From contig JALVZQ010000004.1 of the NCBI GenBank assembly GCA_027037535.1, positions 1 to 64,000 of the forward strand: DNA of 64,000 nucleotides, in the 5' to 3' direction. The position numbers and the translations under genes are program-made. This DNA is from Acidilobaceae archaeon (GTDB lineage: Archaea; Thermoproteota; Thermoprotei_A; Sulfolobales; Acidilobaceae). Shown piece after piece: positions 42,997-52,406 of this stretch. The notes beneath the pieces were generated by a model, which had not been told where the DNA came from, made no database searches, and saw nothing but the letters and a program-made list of their open reading frames with translations. Position 1 is the first letter of the stretch. Every line of letters begins with the position of its first letter.

Positions 42997-44220
42997 ATGA
43001 GGATAGTTATTGCTTATTCGGGTGGACTCGACACCAGTGCTATTCTAGCCTTACTCGTGTCTGAGGGACATGAGGTCATAACTGTAACGGTTGACGTGGG
43101 ACAAGAGGATGATTTGAAAGGTGCAGAGGAGAGAGCTTATCATCTTGGCGCTTCTAAGCATATACATATTGATGCCGTAGAGGAGTTCGCCAAAGATTAT
43201 ATTTCGTGGGCAATAAAGGCAAATGCATTATACGAGGAACAGTATCCTCTTGGCACTGCTCTTGCACGGCCGCTCATAGCGTTGAAAGTAGCTGAGATCG
43301 CGTTAAAGTATGGAGCAGACGCCGTAGCCCATGGATGTACAGGTAAGGGGAACGACCAGGTGAGATTCGATGCTATGCTGAAATACTATTTGGGAGAGAG
43401 TATTGGAATCATTGCACCGGTGAGAGAACTAGGACTTACGAGGGAGAAAAGCCTCCAGATCCTTAAGGAAGCAGGCCTCAGCCTCGAGACGCCCCACAAA
43501 AAATATAGTATTGACGAGAACCTCTGGTCAAGGAGCATTGAGGGCGGAGAACTAGACGATCTAGGAGTAGAGCCGCCGGAAGAGGTATATGCATGGACAG
43601 TAAGCCCGGAAAAGGCTCCTGATGAGCCCTTATATCTCGAGATAGGTTTTGATATGGGAATCCCCTACATGGTGAACGGGGTCGAGATGCCGCTCCACGG
43701 GCTAGTAAAATACCTTAACGAGCTCGTTGGAGCCCATGGATATGGGAGAATAGACCATGTAGAGAACAGAGTTGTAGGCCTAAAGTCAAGGGAGATCTAT
43801 GAGGCTCCAGCCGCTCTCGCATTGATATACGCACACAAGGATCTCGAAAAAACAGTATATACTCCAAAGGAGTATAGGTTCAAGCAACTAGTCGATAGAG
43901 AATGGACCGATCTCGTATACCAGGGCCTTTGGATGGAGCCACTGAAAACGCATCTCGAATCCTACATAGACTCCTCGAACAAATACGTCTCCGGGACAGT
44001 AACGCTCAAGGTATACAAGGGATCAATCCAGATAGCATCAAGAAAACCCGAATACACGAGCTACAGCACGGAACTAATAGACTATAACAAGGGCTGGTAC
44101 CCGAGCGCCGAGGAGGCAACAGGCTTCATCAAGATCTACACAATGCACAGCCTCTATACCGCCTGGAGCAGAAAACAAACCAAGAAAACTCCCCTCGAGG
44201 AGAAGGTGCACGCCAGTTGA
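42997..44220 (+). CDS. argG: Argininosuccinate synthase
   Basis: A 407-aa enzyme joining citrulline and aspartate with ATP. The PP-loop AYSGGLDTSAIL is at residues 5-16, GCTGKGNDQVRFD is near 120, and DENLWSRSIEGGELDD and PEEVYAWT are family signatures. GTGGTGA lies before the ATG. The 3' end overlaps argH by 4 nt (TTGA). Confidence 0.97.
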   Translation: MRIVIAYSGGLDTSAILALLVSEGHEVITVTVDVGQEDDLKGAEERAYHLGASKHIHIDAVEEFAKDYISWAIKANALYEEQYPLGTALARPLIALKVAEIALKYGADAVAHGCTGKGNDQVRFDAMLKYYLGESIGIIAPVRELGLTREKSLQILKEAGLSLETPHKKYSIDENLWSRSIEGGELDDLGVEPPEEVYAWTVSPEKAPDEPLYLEIGFDMGIPYMVNGVEMPLHGLVKYLNELVGAHGYGRIDHVENRVVGLKSREIYEAPAALALIYAHKDLEKTVYTPKEYRFKQLVDREWTDLVYQGLWMEPLKTHLESYIDSSNKYVSGTVTLKVYKGSIQIASRKPEYTSYSTELIDYNKGWYPSAEEATGFIKIYTMHSLYTAWSRKQTKKTPLEEKVHAS

Positions 44221-45452
44221 AATACCGGCGCCTAACAGGAATACAGGGAGTCGAGAATGATCCGACCTATACATATGCATCGAGTCTAGCCCATGATCAC
44301 TACATTAAACAATACGTTATAACAGTATTGAGAAACCACGTAATCCATCTAGCAGAGCAACAGATCATATCGGAAGAAATAAAGAAGCAAGTAATAGAAG
44401 CCCTTGAAGACCTAGAAGACGAGCCATTACCCCAGGAAGGTTACGAGGACGTATTCGAATGGATCGAGGACATGCTCGAGAAAAAGACGTATGGGAAAAG
44501 TAAGTGGATATGGATAGGGAGGAGCAGGAACGACCATATCTCGGCCGCGCTAAGACTATATACAAGGGACAAGCTAAGACAAGCCATATCCCTAATCCAA
44601 GAAACAATCAAAATCCTAGATGATCTACAAGGTAAATACAAAGGAGTACTCATACCATTATTCACGCACCGAGTCCCAAGCCAAATAGGTACAGTCGACT
44701 GCCTCTTGCAGGCCTGGAAAACAATATACGAGACGTTTCAAAGAATACTAGAAAACTCCTATACAGTAGTAAACAGGGGTCCACTTGGGGCAGGAGCGGG
44801 CGCAGGAACACTAGCAAACCTCGACCCCGAGAATCTCAACAAGAGCCTAGGATTCAAAGAAACTCTAACCTCCTCGATTTACGCTTCCGGCTCACGGCTC
44901 GATCTAGCGGTTGCAGTCGACTCTGCTAGTCTAGTCCTAGTAGAGCTTACTAGGATAGCGACTGACCTGATAACATATCAGTCGCCGCCATACAAGATAA
45001 TGATCCTTCCAGACTCGCATATAGCAACTAGCAGTATAATGCCTCATAAACGGAACCCTGTGACGCTCGAAGCACTACTAGGAAAAGCCTCAAGAACAAT
45101 AGGATGTAGCATGGCCTTTAAGACGACTATGATGAGGCTACCGAGTGGATATAGCCTTGATCTACAAGAGGCCAATCCCTGCCTCTACGAGACAATAGAA
45201 ATACTGACTGCGTCTCTAGAAATTATAAAGGATCTCTTATACACGCTAAGCATAGATGTTGAGCAGGCAGAGAAAATAGCATTATCTAGTAAGGCTTGGA
45301 GCGCTGAGCTCGCTGAGAAAATAGCTCTCGAACAGGGCATTCCATTGAGAGAATCCTATAGGAGAACTCTAGAGGTTCTCGACGAGGTAAAAGACCCCAG
45401 AGAATTATTGAGAATGAGAAAAACGGGATGTGTTCTAGATAGGAAGAGTTAG
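44217..45452 (+). CDS. argH: Argininosuccinate lyase
   Basis: A 411-aa member of the fumarase/aspartase superfamily that releases arginine and fumarate. IGRSRNDHISAALRLYTRD, PLGAGAGAGT and the flexible loop TSSIMPHKRNPVTLEALLGK are diagnostic. TTG start within the argG stop (TTGA). The last step of arginine synthesis is thus encoded here with argG; the rest of the pathway is not in the window. Confidence 0.96.
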   Translation: MKYRRLTGIQGVENDPTYTYASSLAHDHYIKQYVITVLRNHVIHLAEQQIISEEIKKQVIEALEDLEDEPLPQEGYEDVFEWIEDMLEKKTYGKSKWIWIGRSRNDHISAALRLYTRDKLRQAISLIQETIKILDDLQGKYKGVLIPLFTHRVPSQIGTVDCLLQAWKTIYETFQRILENSYTVVNRGPLGAGAGAGTLANLDPENLNKSLGFKETLTSSIYASGSRLDLAVAVDSASLVLVELTRIATDLITYQSPPYKIMILPDSHIATSSIMPHKRNPVTLEALLGKASRTIGCSMAFKTTMMRLPSGYSLDLQEANPCLYETIEILTASLEIIKDLLYTLSIDVEQAEKIALSSKAWSAELAEKIALEQGIPLRESYRRTLEVLDEVKDPRELLRMRKTGCVLDRKS

Positions 45453-47329
45453 GATCCATGTTGCGGATCCCATACATATACCAGGTATTCCATCATTGTG
45501 GGACTATTTGATTCGTTGAATAGTGTGGGATCCAGATATTCTAGTGGCATGGCGTTCTTTACTAGTAAGATTGATTCTGTCTTGTAGAAGTTTCCTATAA
45601 ACAAGTTTAACGTATATGGGCTCTTGTTCATTGACGCGTATGCTAGTGCTAGTGTTTGTGGGGCTAGCGTCGATATGTTGAATAGGGTATTGTTGCCGAT
45701 TCCCAGTAGATGGGATATATAGCTGTTATACACGTATGATGCTATAATCGGCGTGTCGTGTATGTTTCCGTCTTCTCCTGGCGGTATAATGTAGTTCTTG
45801 TTGTAGTATCCTGGAATAGTGTTATTGTAGATAACGTATGCATCCTTTATTATTCCCTCAGTAGATTGAGGCAAGTACAGGTTTGTGAGATTTTTGAAGA
45901 GAACATCTATTTTCTTAGCCATATCAGTATAGTCTTCGAATGGGTTGAATGTGATGCATTTCATCCCCGTGTAATCATAGGCGATAGCATATATTGGGGT
46001 GTAAAGGAAGACAGGAGTGATAACATAGTATGTACTATTCTCGAGGACGATTGAGTCCGCCACGTAGTAGACAAGGATACCGTCATAATAGTAGATAACT
46101 TTTCCAGGAGCGAAGATATATCCTTGCTCGATGCCCGTGGGGTAGTCTCCTGGGGATACTGCGACGGTCGTAGTCCATGTGGTATTAACCGTATATGAGT
46201 AGAGGCCTAAGACATTGTGTCCAAGGAAGGAGTAAAATGTTACTGCGTCCCTGCCAGGCGAGGATACTATTGTGATAGAGGCCTGTGTCCATGTGGGTGG
46301 GGCCCCGTTACCGTTATAAAATGCTGAGATCCCAACGATAGGCATGTAGTCTATGGTTTGAATCACTGTTCCGTAATCGTAGGGATCCTTCCAGTCCACA
46401 CTAATGTCGGGGTATTTTTTCTTCAAGGATTCTATCATTGTGTTTAGGAAGTAGTCCATGCTATAGATGCCAGGAGGAATACCGATAGAGTCTATAGCGT
46501 TTTCGATCGCCCTTGTTAGAGAGCAGTAGTCTGAGTCATATACTTTTCCGTATGAGAAATTGTAGACGAATTCTGTCCATAGTTTCTTTATTATAATATC
46601 TCTACTTGGTAGGACAGCAACGTTTGTTTCAATGCGCTCGTACCAGTCTGCTGGAGGATTATCACTCATGTTTATGAGATCAGGGTACATTAGCCTGAAG
46701 CCTACAGGTCCTGGGCACTCGCCTGGTTTAGGAATGTAACCTATATCCATTAGTGTTGTCTTTGACGGTTGTAGTCTTGGAGCAATAGTTTCTAGGTCTG
46801 GTTTAAAGTATGTGCATTCTCCTAGATTGTCAGCGTCTATATATATTGTGCCGAGATAAAGTAATCTGAGAGGATTCTCGGAGGCTAGCTCGCTTGCCTT
46901 GAGGGGATCGCCTGTTACCTCTCTATAATAATCGTATGTGGTATAAGTGTAGGATTTTATGCATGTCTCTCCATTGTCATTGTATCCGTAAACTATAATG
47001 GTGAGTGAAGCATAGGCGTTTTCTCCAATTGACCGGTATAGGTCGAGCTCTTTCTTCATCAGGGTCTGGTTTACATGGATCCTAAACTCGAGGACGAGTT
47101 CTTGGCCTTTCACCATTTTACCGGTGGCTATGGAGTATCCGCCGGGATACTTTAGGTAGGCCTCCACATATGCCAAGTCCGCGTCTACCGCATCTTTAGA
47201 AAATACTATTCTCAATGTAGACGAATGATTGAGGGTCTGTGAGGGCATGTAGACTAAAAATGAAGCTACAAGTATACCAATGATAAACACTAGTATGAGT
47301 GTTTTTCTAGAAACATGTATTTTGGGCAT
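45449..47329 (-). CDS. Large secreted/anchored protein of unknown function
   Basis: A 626-aa protein with an N-terminal membrane helix at residues 10-28 (TLILVFIIGILVASFLVY) and no C-terminal anchor. The outside part is beta-rich with many Tyr and N-glycosylation sequons. Segments such as PPTWTQASITIVSSPGRDAV and YYYDGILVYYVADSIVLENS suggest a ligand-binding or structural surface protein. No family recognised. Its stop overlaps that of argH on the other strand. Confidence 0.72.
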   Translation of the reverse strand: MPKIHVSRKTLILVFIIGILVASFLVYMPSQTLNHSSTLRIVFSKDAVDADLAYVEAYLKYPGGYSIATGKMVKGQELVLEFRIHVNQTLMKKELDLYRSIGENAYASLTIIVYGYNDNGETCIKSYTYTTYDYYREVTGDPLKASELASENPLRLLYLGTIYIDADNLGECTYFKPDLETIAPRLQPSKTTLMDIGYIPKPGECPGPVGFRLMYPDLINMSDNPPADWYERIETNVAVLPSRDIIIKKLWTEFVYNFSYGKVYDSDYCSLTRAIENAIDSIGIPPGIYSMDYFLNTMIESLKKKYPDISVDWKDPYDYGTVIQTIDYMPIVGISAFYNGNGAPPTWTQASITIVSSPGRDAVTFYSFLGHNVLGLYSYTVNTTWTTTVAVSPGDYPTGIEQGYIFAPGKVIYYYDGILVYYVADSIVLENSTYYVITPVFLYTPIYAIAYDYTGMKCITFNPFEDYTDMAKKIDVLFKNLTNLYLPQSTEGIIKDAYVIYNNTIPGYYNKNYIIPPGEDGNIHDTPIIASYVYNSYISHLLGIGNNTLFNISTLAPQTLALAYASMNKSPYTLNLFIGNFYKTESILLVKNAMPLEYLDPTLFNESNSPTMMEYLVYVWDPQHGS

Positions 47330-47437
47330 CTATAGTCCCAATTTTTATAAGTGTATCTTAGTTATTTAAATGGAATGAAGAGCAATAAGGTTATTTCCTT
47401 CAGGGAATATAATTATTTAATTACCGGGGACTAGGTC

Positions 47438-47887
47438 TTGGCCCAAGTCGGAAAATACTTATTCCTTATCGGACTAGTGCTTGTTGTTGTATTCTTTGCT
47501 TCTGCTCCTAAAAGCCCGGTCTATAGCTGGATTCCCAGCGAGTACAGTAACCTATTGGGATCCATAGGCTTGGCTTCTGGATTACTGGCCTTGGCACTGA
47601 TTGTTACGGGTTATGTCTTGTATCAGTTTGAGACTAAGCCTAGGCCCGTGGCCTATTATAATATCGGGTTCTTCGCGACCCTCCTCTCATGGATGGCAAT
47701 ATCAAATCTTATAAAAGAGTTCTTCTTCAGTTCCTACGGCTTACTAGGCATGTTGATATCGCTTATTGTTGCTTCGCCGGTAATAGTGATATCCTATTTC
47801 CTCATGCTTAAGCCACTACAGAAGAAGGCGAAGAGGACCTATGCATTTGTCATTATCAAATCGGGAAGCAGTGAAGAGAAGAGATAG
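47438..47887 (+). CDS. Small four-helix membrane protein
   Basis: A 149-aa protein with membrane helices near residues 7-24, 40-63, 70-90 and 100-122, and a basic C-terminal tail (KPLQKKAKRTYAFVIIKSGS). No family recognised. TTG start. It is convergent with the MFS gene. Confidence 0.68.
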   Translation: MAQVGKYLFLIGLVLVVVFFASAPKSPVYSWIPSEYSNLLGSIGLASGLLALALIVTGYVLYQFETKPRPVAYYNIGFFATLLSWMAISNLIKEFFFSSYGLLGMLISLIVASPVIVISYFLMLKPLQKKAKRTYAFVIIKSGSSEEKR

Positions 47888-47899
47888 TGGGTCCTTGGA

Positions 47900-49054
47900 C
47901 TATTTCAGGGCCTTGTAGAGTAATAGGAGGAGGCCTAGTAGCTCTATAACCTGTAGTGTGAGGAGGCTATGGCCTAAGGCATCATATAGTATGCTCCATT
48001 GTAGTCCTGAGACAAGCATGCCTACTGCACTAGCAAATCCTAATACCGCGAATCCTTGTGCTCTAGACCCTATAGGCGTGTATTTTGCTATGCCCGCCCG
48101 GCCTATGCTCTCGTAGAGCCCCATGAATATTCCCCAGGCTAACGCGTATGGTAGGGGCGATTGTGGGATAAACAGGAATAGTAGTCCTGCCGCGAACGCC
48201 CCTAAAACGAGTATAGTTAGGCTCTGGAAGGGATACTTGTCGAATAGCGCGCCGAAAACTATTGCTGAGAATGCATCCACAAGCATAGCCATGCTATATA
48301 GTGCTCCTATGCTTGCAATAGACGCTCCCCAAACGCTATAATAATAGGATCCCAGTATCCAGTGAGGAGCTAGTATGAAGCTTAACCCTATAGCAGAAGC
48401 AAGCATTATAGTAGCTCTGGGAGCCCCTGTGGCCAAAAACGGCTTGGCCTCTGCCTCGGCCTCCCTGATGCTAGGATATAACAAGTAGGCTCCAAGCAAG
48501 AGTATCAGTGCTATACCCGCAGGTATAGCTGTTACCAGGAAGCCCCATCTTATACCATGTATAGTCGCGGCCCAAGCCACGAGTAAAGGGCCAGCCACAG
48601 CCCCTACCTGGTCTAAGACCTCGTGTATTCCATAGACCTTTCCTACACCTATGCCTTCAGCAACCTCTCCAAGGACTATGTCGCGGGCAGGAGCCCTCAG
48701 ACCCTTGCCTATTCTCTCGAGAACAAGAAGGATGAATGCTGTATCCCAGTAGCCTGCGAACGCGAGTAAGGGTATAGCAATGAGATTAATGATGTAGCCG
48801 ATGAATACTAGCGACCAGTAGAAAAGGCTACTGCGATACTTAGACAATAAGCTTCCCGAGACTCCCCTGACCAGGTATCCTAGGAAGTCTCCGAGACTGA
48901 CGCCTCCAGCGACTAGAGCCGTGCCGCCCAATAGTTCCAGGTAGGGTCCAGATATGCTTCTGCCTCCTTCATAGGTCATATCGGCGAATAACGATACGAA
49001 TGATAATAGGAGGAAGACAAATAGTGGTCTTCCGGGCCTCAATTCCTTGAGCAC
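47900..49054 (-). CDS. MFS transporter
   Basis: A 384-aa protein with about eleven to twelve membrane segments. RIGKGLRAPARDIVLGEVAE after the fourth helix is close to the RxGRALRTPARDALLADS-like motif of a group of archaeal/bacterial MFS carriers, and GRAGIAKYTPIGSRAQGF is the second-half repeat. The N-terminus could start at GTG 49054 or TTG a few codons later. Substrate unknown. Confidence 0.85.
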   Translation of the reverse strand: MLKELRPGRPLFVFLLLSFVSLFADMTYEGGRSISGPYLELLGGTALVAGGVSLGDFLGYLVRGVSGSLLSKYRSSLFYWSLVFIGYIINLIAIPLLAFAGYWDTAFILLVLERIGKGLRAPARDIVLGEVAEGIGVGKVYGIHEVLDQVGAVAGPLLVAWAATIHGIRWGFLVTAIPAGIALILLLGAYLLYPSIREAEAEAKPFLATGAPRATIMLASAIGLSFILAPHWILGSYYYSVWGASIASIGALYSMAMLVDAFSAIVFGALFDKYPFQSLTILVLGAFAAGLLFLFIPQSPLPYALAWGIFMGLYESIGRAGIAKYTPIGSRAQGFAVLGFASAVGMLVSGLQWSILYDALGHSLLTLQVIELLGLLLLLYKALK

Positions 49055-49146
49055 CAGGTCATGCCTCTGTATTGTCTTCGTATTATTAGGCTACAGTATA
49101 CGGGTACAAGTATTGTTTTATAATGATAGAAATTAATGCTTTGGCA

Positions 49147-50361
49147 TCAGGAATTTTTGCTTATTATAAGTTCTCCTTTCGCCATTTTGACTAGATCTGT
49201 TATATCTAGTACTTGGAGCCATGTTTCTCGAGGTAATATTGTTTTGTCCGGTAGTATGAGGAGTTTTGTTTCTGCTGGTAGTTTGGCGAGTTTCTCTTCT
49301 ATTTCTCGTAGTTTTTGCCTGGTTATGTCTGATGTCCATTTGACTTCTGCGATCAGTTTGAGTTGTTTGAACTTTGTGAGTGCTATATCTGTCTCTGGTT
49401 GTAGTATCTTGACTGGTCGCAGACCTAGGGTTTCCATGAATAATTTTTCTATAAATGTCTCTATTAGATGTGGGACGATTTGTTTTATGACGCTTGTCTT
49501 GAATTGTGGTGGTAAGGGGGTGTCGCTTATAGAGTAGCGTGCTTCAAGGTAATAGAGAGTATATGTTAGGGGAGATTTATGCCTGTAGATGCCGCGTTTT
49601 GTCCTCCATATTGGTATTTTTTCGAGGAGGCCTATCTTAGTCATTATAGCTAGGTATTTGGTTATCATTCCTGTTTCGGGTTTTTTGATTAGTCCTTTTG
49701 AGTAGAGCCAGTTGGTTATCTCGGTTAGTCGTGTTTTTCCTGCGGCGATTGCTTCTAGTATTCCTAGGTATCTGTTTGTGATTGTGAGGTCTTCTTCCAT
49801 TAGTATGTCTCCTACGAGGCCCTTCACCATCTCGGGACCGCTGATGGCTATGTCGTGTAGGGTCCATCCTATGAGGATTGGTTCCTGGTAGTATACGAGG
49901 AGCTCTATTGTTTCCTTATCCAACTTTTTCCATTTATGGGATAGGAGGTCTTTTGGTGATATTAGGTCTACCTTGTATTGTTTGAATAGTCCTTGTAGTG
50001 GAGCGTCTTTGCCTGTAACGTGTTTTTTGTAGTAGTGTAGTGTTGATGTTATGAGTACTAGTTGGTCGGTACAGGTTCCTGCATGGATTGCATCGAATAG
50101 TTTGGGATTGGCTCGGTGGAACTCGTCTAGTATGATGTGTTCTTCTACGCGGCAGAGTCGGGTAAATGAACTTGTGTCTAGTTCTATGTCATCTTCTGGA
50201 TTGTATATTGTTCCTCCTTTTCTAACAATGTAGTAGTTGTAGTTTGGTAGTGTTTGTCTTGCTGTAAATGTTTTTCCTGTTTTTCTTCTCCCGTATAGGA
50301 GTCTTCTTCCATTTGTTCTGAGGAAGTTTTCTAGTTCTGGTCTTCTGATTATGATACTCAT
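49147..50361 (-). CDS. Archaeal AAA ATPase with C-terminal DUF234-like nuclease domain
   Basis: A 404-aa protein. Walker A LYGRRKTGKTFTA is at about 22-34, Walker B is in EEHIILDEFHRANP, followed by sensor TSTLHYYKK. A winged-helix part sits near 210-260. The C-terminal ETDIALTKFKQLKLIAEVKW has the D...ExK pattern of the DUF234 PD-(D/E)xK nuclease fold. Such ATPases are common in mobile and stress-linked archaeal loci. Start ATG lies inside an inverted repeat, with three direct repeats upstream, suggesting autoregulation. Confidence 0.85.
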   Translation of the reverse strand: MSIIIRRPELENFLRTNGRRLLYGRRKTGKTFTARQTLPNYNYYIVRKGGTIYNPEDDIELDTSSFTRLCRVEEHIILDEFHRANPKLFDAIHAGTCTDQLVLITSTLHYYKKHVTGKDAPLQGLFKQYKVDLISPKDLLSHKWKKLDKETIELLVYYQEPILIGWTLHDIAISGPEMVKGLVGDILMEEDLTITNRYLGILEAIAAGKTRLTEITNWLYSKGLIKKPETGMITKYLAIMTKIGLLEKIPIWRTKRGIYRHKSPLTYTLYYLEARYSISDTPLPPQFKTSVIKQIVPHLIETFIEKLFMETLGLRPVKILQPETDIALTKFKQLKLIAEVKWTSDITRQKLREIEEKLAKLPAETKLLILPDKTILPRETWLQVLDITDLVKMAKGELIISKNS

Positions 50362-50396
50362 AGTATCATACCAGTAGTATCATATTTCTAGTATCA
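50351..50396 (-). promoter_or_regulatory. Repeat operator over the ATPase start codon
   Basis: On the minus strand TGATACTA occurs three times with an exact 14-nt period (forward 50361-50368, 50375-50382, 50389-50396). The copy nearest the gene forms TATGATACT-ATG-AGTATCATA, a 9-bp inverted repeat centred on the start codon. This arrangement suits cooperative repressor binding at a leaderless promoter. Spacing and repeats are seen directly; function is inferred. Confidence 0.65.
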
Positions 50397-50458
50397 CTTA
50401 TATCCATTATTACTTGACAGAAACAACGCAATTAAGAGGTTTTAGTTTATAGTCTGCA

Positions 50459-51442
50459 ATGCCACATCGTTATACAATGGCGTGTTCTACTGGGTGGTCA
50501 CGGGTGCGTGATCGTATTAGAAGCGCTGTATTGTATGGTTGGAGACAGCCTTTCCGGATCGAGGAGTTTGAGGTCGAAGTCCCCGAGGGCTGGGTTCCTG
50601 TCGAGGTTAAAGCTGTAGGTATATGCGGACGAGACCTTGTAGTGTGGAAGGGAGGATTCCCTAATCTCAAGCCTCCACTTGTACTGGGCCATGAGGTATT
50701 CGGATACTATGAGGGTAAACCTGTAACGGTTTATCCTGCGGTGCCGAATCCAGTATGTAAGGATTGTCCTCCTGTCATTCTTGGAGAGAATCTTCCAGGC
50801 GGATATGCTGAGCGTGTGTATGTTCCACGAGAGAACATTATTCCGTTGCCAGACGATGAGTTCGAGAAATATGCGGCTGCGACATGTGGAGTCGCTACAA
50901 TGATGCATGCGGCGAGCGTTGCAGGAGTTAAGCCGGGCGAGAGGGTTCTTGTGACCGGTGCGAGTGGGGGTGTTGGAATACATGGAGCACAGTATCTCCA
51001 GCTCTTGGGAGCGAAGGTTCTCGCGTATACGAGGAGCGAGGAGAAGGCTCGTGTGTTAGAGGATCTCGGGATAGAGGTTGTTAGGAGCCTAGACTTCTAT
51101 CGTGAAAAAGGAAGAGTGGACGTTGTAATGGAGATCGTCGGAGCTCCTACGCTCAACGAGAGCATGAGAAGCCTGAGGTTCCGGGGTAGGCTTGTACTGA
51201 TCGGTAATATTACTGGAGAGCCACTTATGATAAAGAGGCCTGCATTGTTCGTGATGAGGGAACTGATGTTTAGTGGGACTGCCGCGTTTACCTATGACGA
51301 GTGGCTTGCCGCTATCAAGGTTATAGGTAAGGGTGCTATCAGGCCGTTCTATAAGGTCTTTAGATTGGAGGAGATTAATGAGGCTTATAGGGAGGCTATG
51401 GAGGGTAGTAGGGTCGGTCGTGTAGTACTGCTTGTAGGGTAG
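50459..51442 (+). CDS. Medium-chain (zinc-type) alcohol dehydrogenase family protein
   Basis: A 327-aa protein. VEVKAVGICGRDLVVWKGGF, LVLGHEVFGYYEG and PGGYAERVYVPRENIIPLPD form the catalytic GroES-like domain; VLVTGASGGVGIHGAQYLQL is the NAD(P) motif. The C-GRD and GHE metal ligands are present. The structural-zinc loop is short (CKDC only), so it probably has only the catalytic zinc. The exact start is uncertain: ATG 50459 gives a long N-terminus, and typical proteins start near SAVLYGWRQPF. It is followed 8 nt later by an SDR gene, likely an operon. Confidence 0.85.
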   Translation: MPHRYTMACSTGWSRVRDRIRSAVLYGWRQPFRIEEFEVEVPEGWVPVEVKAVGICGRDLVVWKGGFPNLKPPLVLGHEVFGYYEGKPVTVYPAVPNPVCKDCPPVILGENLPGGYAERVYVPRENIIPLPDDEFEKYAAATCGVATMMHAASVAGVKPGERVLVTGASGGVGIHGAQYLQLLGAKVLAYTRSEEKARVLEDLGIEVVRSLDFYREKGRVDVVMEIVGAPTLNESMRSLRFRGRLVLIGNITGEPLMIKRPALFVMRELMFSGTAAFTYDEWLAAIKVIGKGAIRPFYKVFRLEEINEAYREAMEGSRVGRVVLLVG

Positions 51443-51449
51443 TGTTGGG

Positions 51450-52265
51450 GTGTGGTTTGTGGAGGACTGTGTTAACCGGGGGGTTAACGCCCTCGTTACT
51501 GGGGCTAGTAAAGGAATAGGACAAGCAATTGCCATAAGGCTAGCCAAGTCCTGTGCGAGGGTAGCCGTAAACTATAGACGCGACCAGGAGGGTGCGAAGG
51601 AAACCCTCAGAAAGATCGAGGAGCTTGGCGGGGAAGGAATACTAGCACAGGGAGATGTCTCGGATCCGGCACAAGTATCTAGGATGGTTGAAGAAGTACA
51701 TAAGGGCCTCGGCAAGATACAGATACTTGTAAGCAACGCTGGGGTGGGATACGCTGTTCCCTTCAAGGATCTCAGCGTTGAGCTATTTGATAAACAGATA
51801 GCGGTTAATCTCCGCGGCGCATTCCTTGTCTCACGCGCGTTCCTTGATGATATGATGAGTAGTGGATGGGGACGGATAGTCTTCGTTTCGAGCATAGCGG
51901 GTATAACGGGGGCGGAATATCTCTCTGCTTATAGTGCTGCTAAGGCTGGCCTTATGGGGCTTGCTAAGAGTATGGCTTTGGAGCTTGGAGAGTATAATAT
52001 TACTGTTAATGTTGTGGCTCCTGGTTTTGTTGGGACAAGGCTCGGCTACTCGTATTTCAAGTATCTTGGGGAGAAGCTTGGTGTTGATCTCTTGGATCTC
52101 TATCTGAGGGATCGTACGCTGCTTGGTAGGCTTAGTACTGTTGATGAGGTTGCTGAGGCTGTGTTGCTTGTTGCTAGGCGTGATGTTGGAAGTATTACTG
52201 GTGAGGTTATTGTGGTTGATTCTGGTACTGTTATTAGTAGTGGTAGGCTTCCGAGGATGGGATAG
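51450..52265 (+). CDS. Short-chain dehydrogenase/reductase, FabG-like
   Basis: A 271-aa SDR. TGASKGIGQAIAIRLAKSCA is the NAD(P) loop, LVSNAGVGYA the NNAG-like strand, and catalytic S-Y-K are in FVSSIAGITGAEYLSAYSAAKAGL. VVAPGFVGTRLG follows. It uses NAD(P)H to reduce or oxidise a keto/hydroxy group; substrate unknown. The C-terminus (SGRLPRMG) is slightly long. The first few codons are uncertain (GTG 51450 or GTG 51459). Confidence 0.87.
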   Translation: MWFVEDCVNRGVNALVTGASKGIGQAIAIRLAKSCARVAVNYRRDQEGAKETLRKIEELGGEGILAQGDVSDPAQVSRMVEEVHKGLGKIQILVSNAGVGYAVPFKDLSVELFDKQIAVNLRGAFLVSRAFLDDMMSSGWGRIVFVSSIAGITGAEYLSAYSAAKAGLMGLAKSMALELGEYNITVNVVAPGFVGTRLGYSYFKYLGEKLGVDLLDLYLRDRTLLGRLSTVDEVAEAVLLVARRDVGSITGEVIVVDSGTVISSGRLPRMG

Positions 52266-52406
52266 GAGAAATTGTTTCTAGATGGATATTGTTTCTTGTT
52301 TTCAATAATAATATAAATAGATAATATAAAAACACGCCATACATTAACACCGTTAAATGGAGGAGGAAAGCAGACAACCATTGAATACAGGGAGGACGAA
52401 CAAGAC

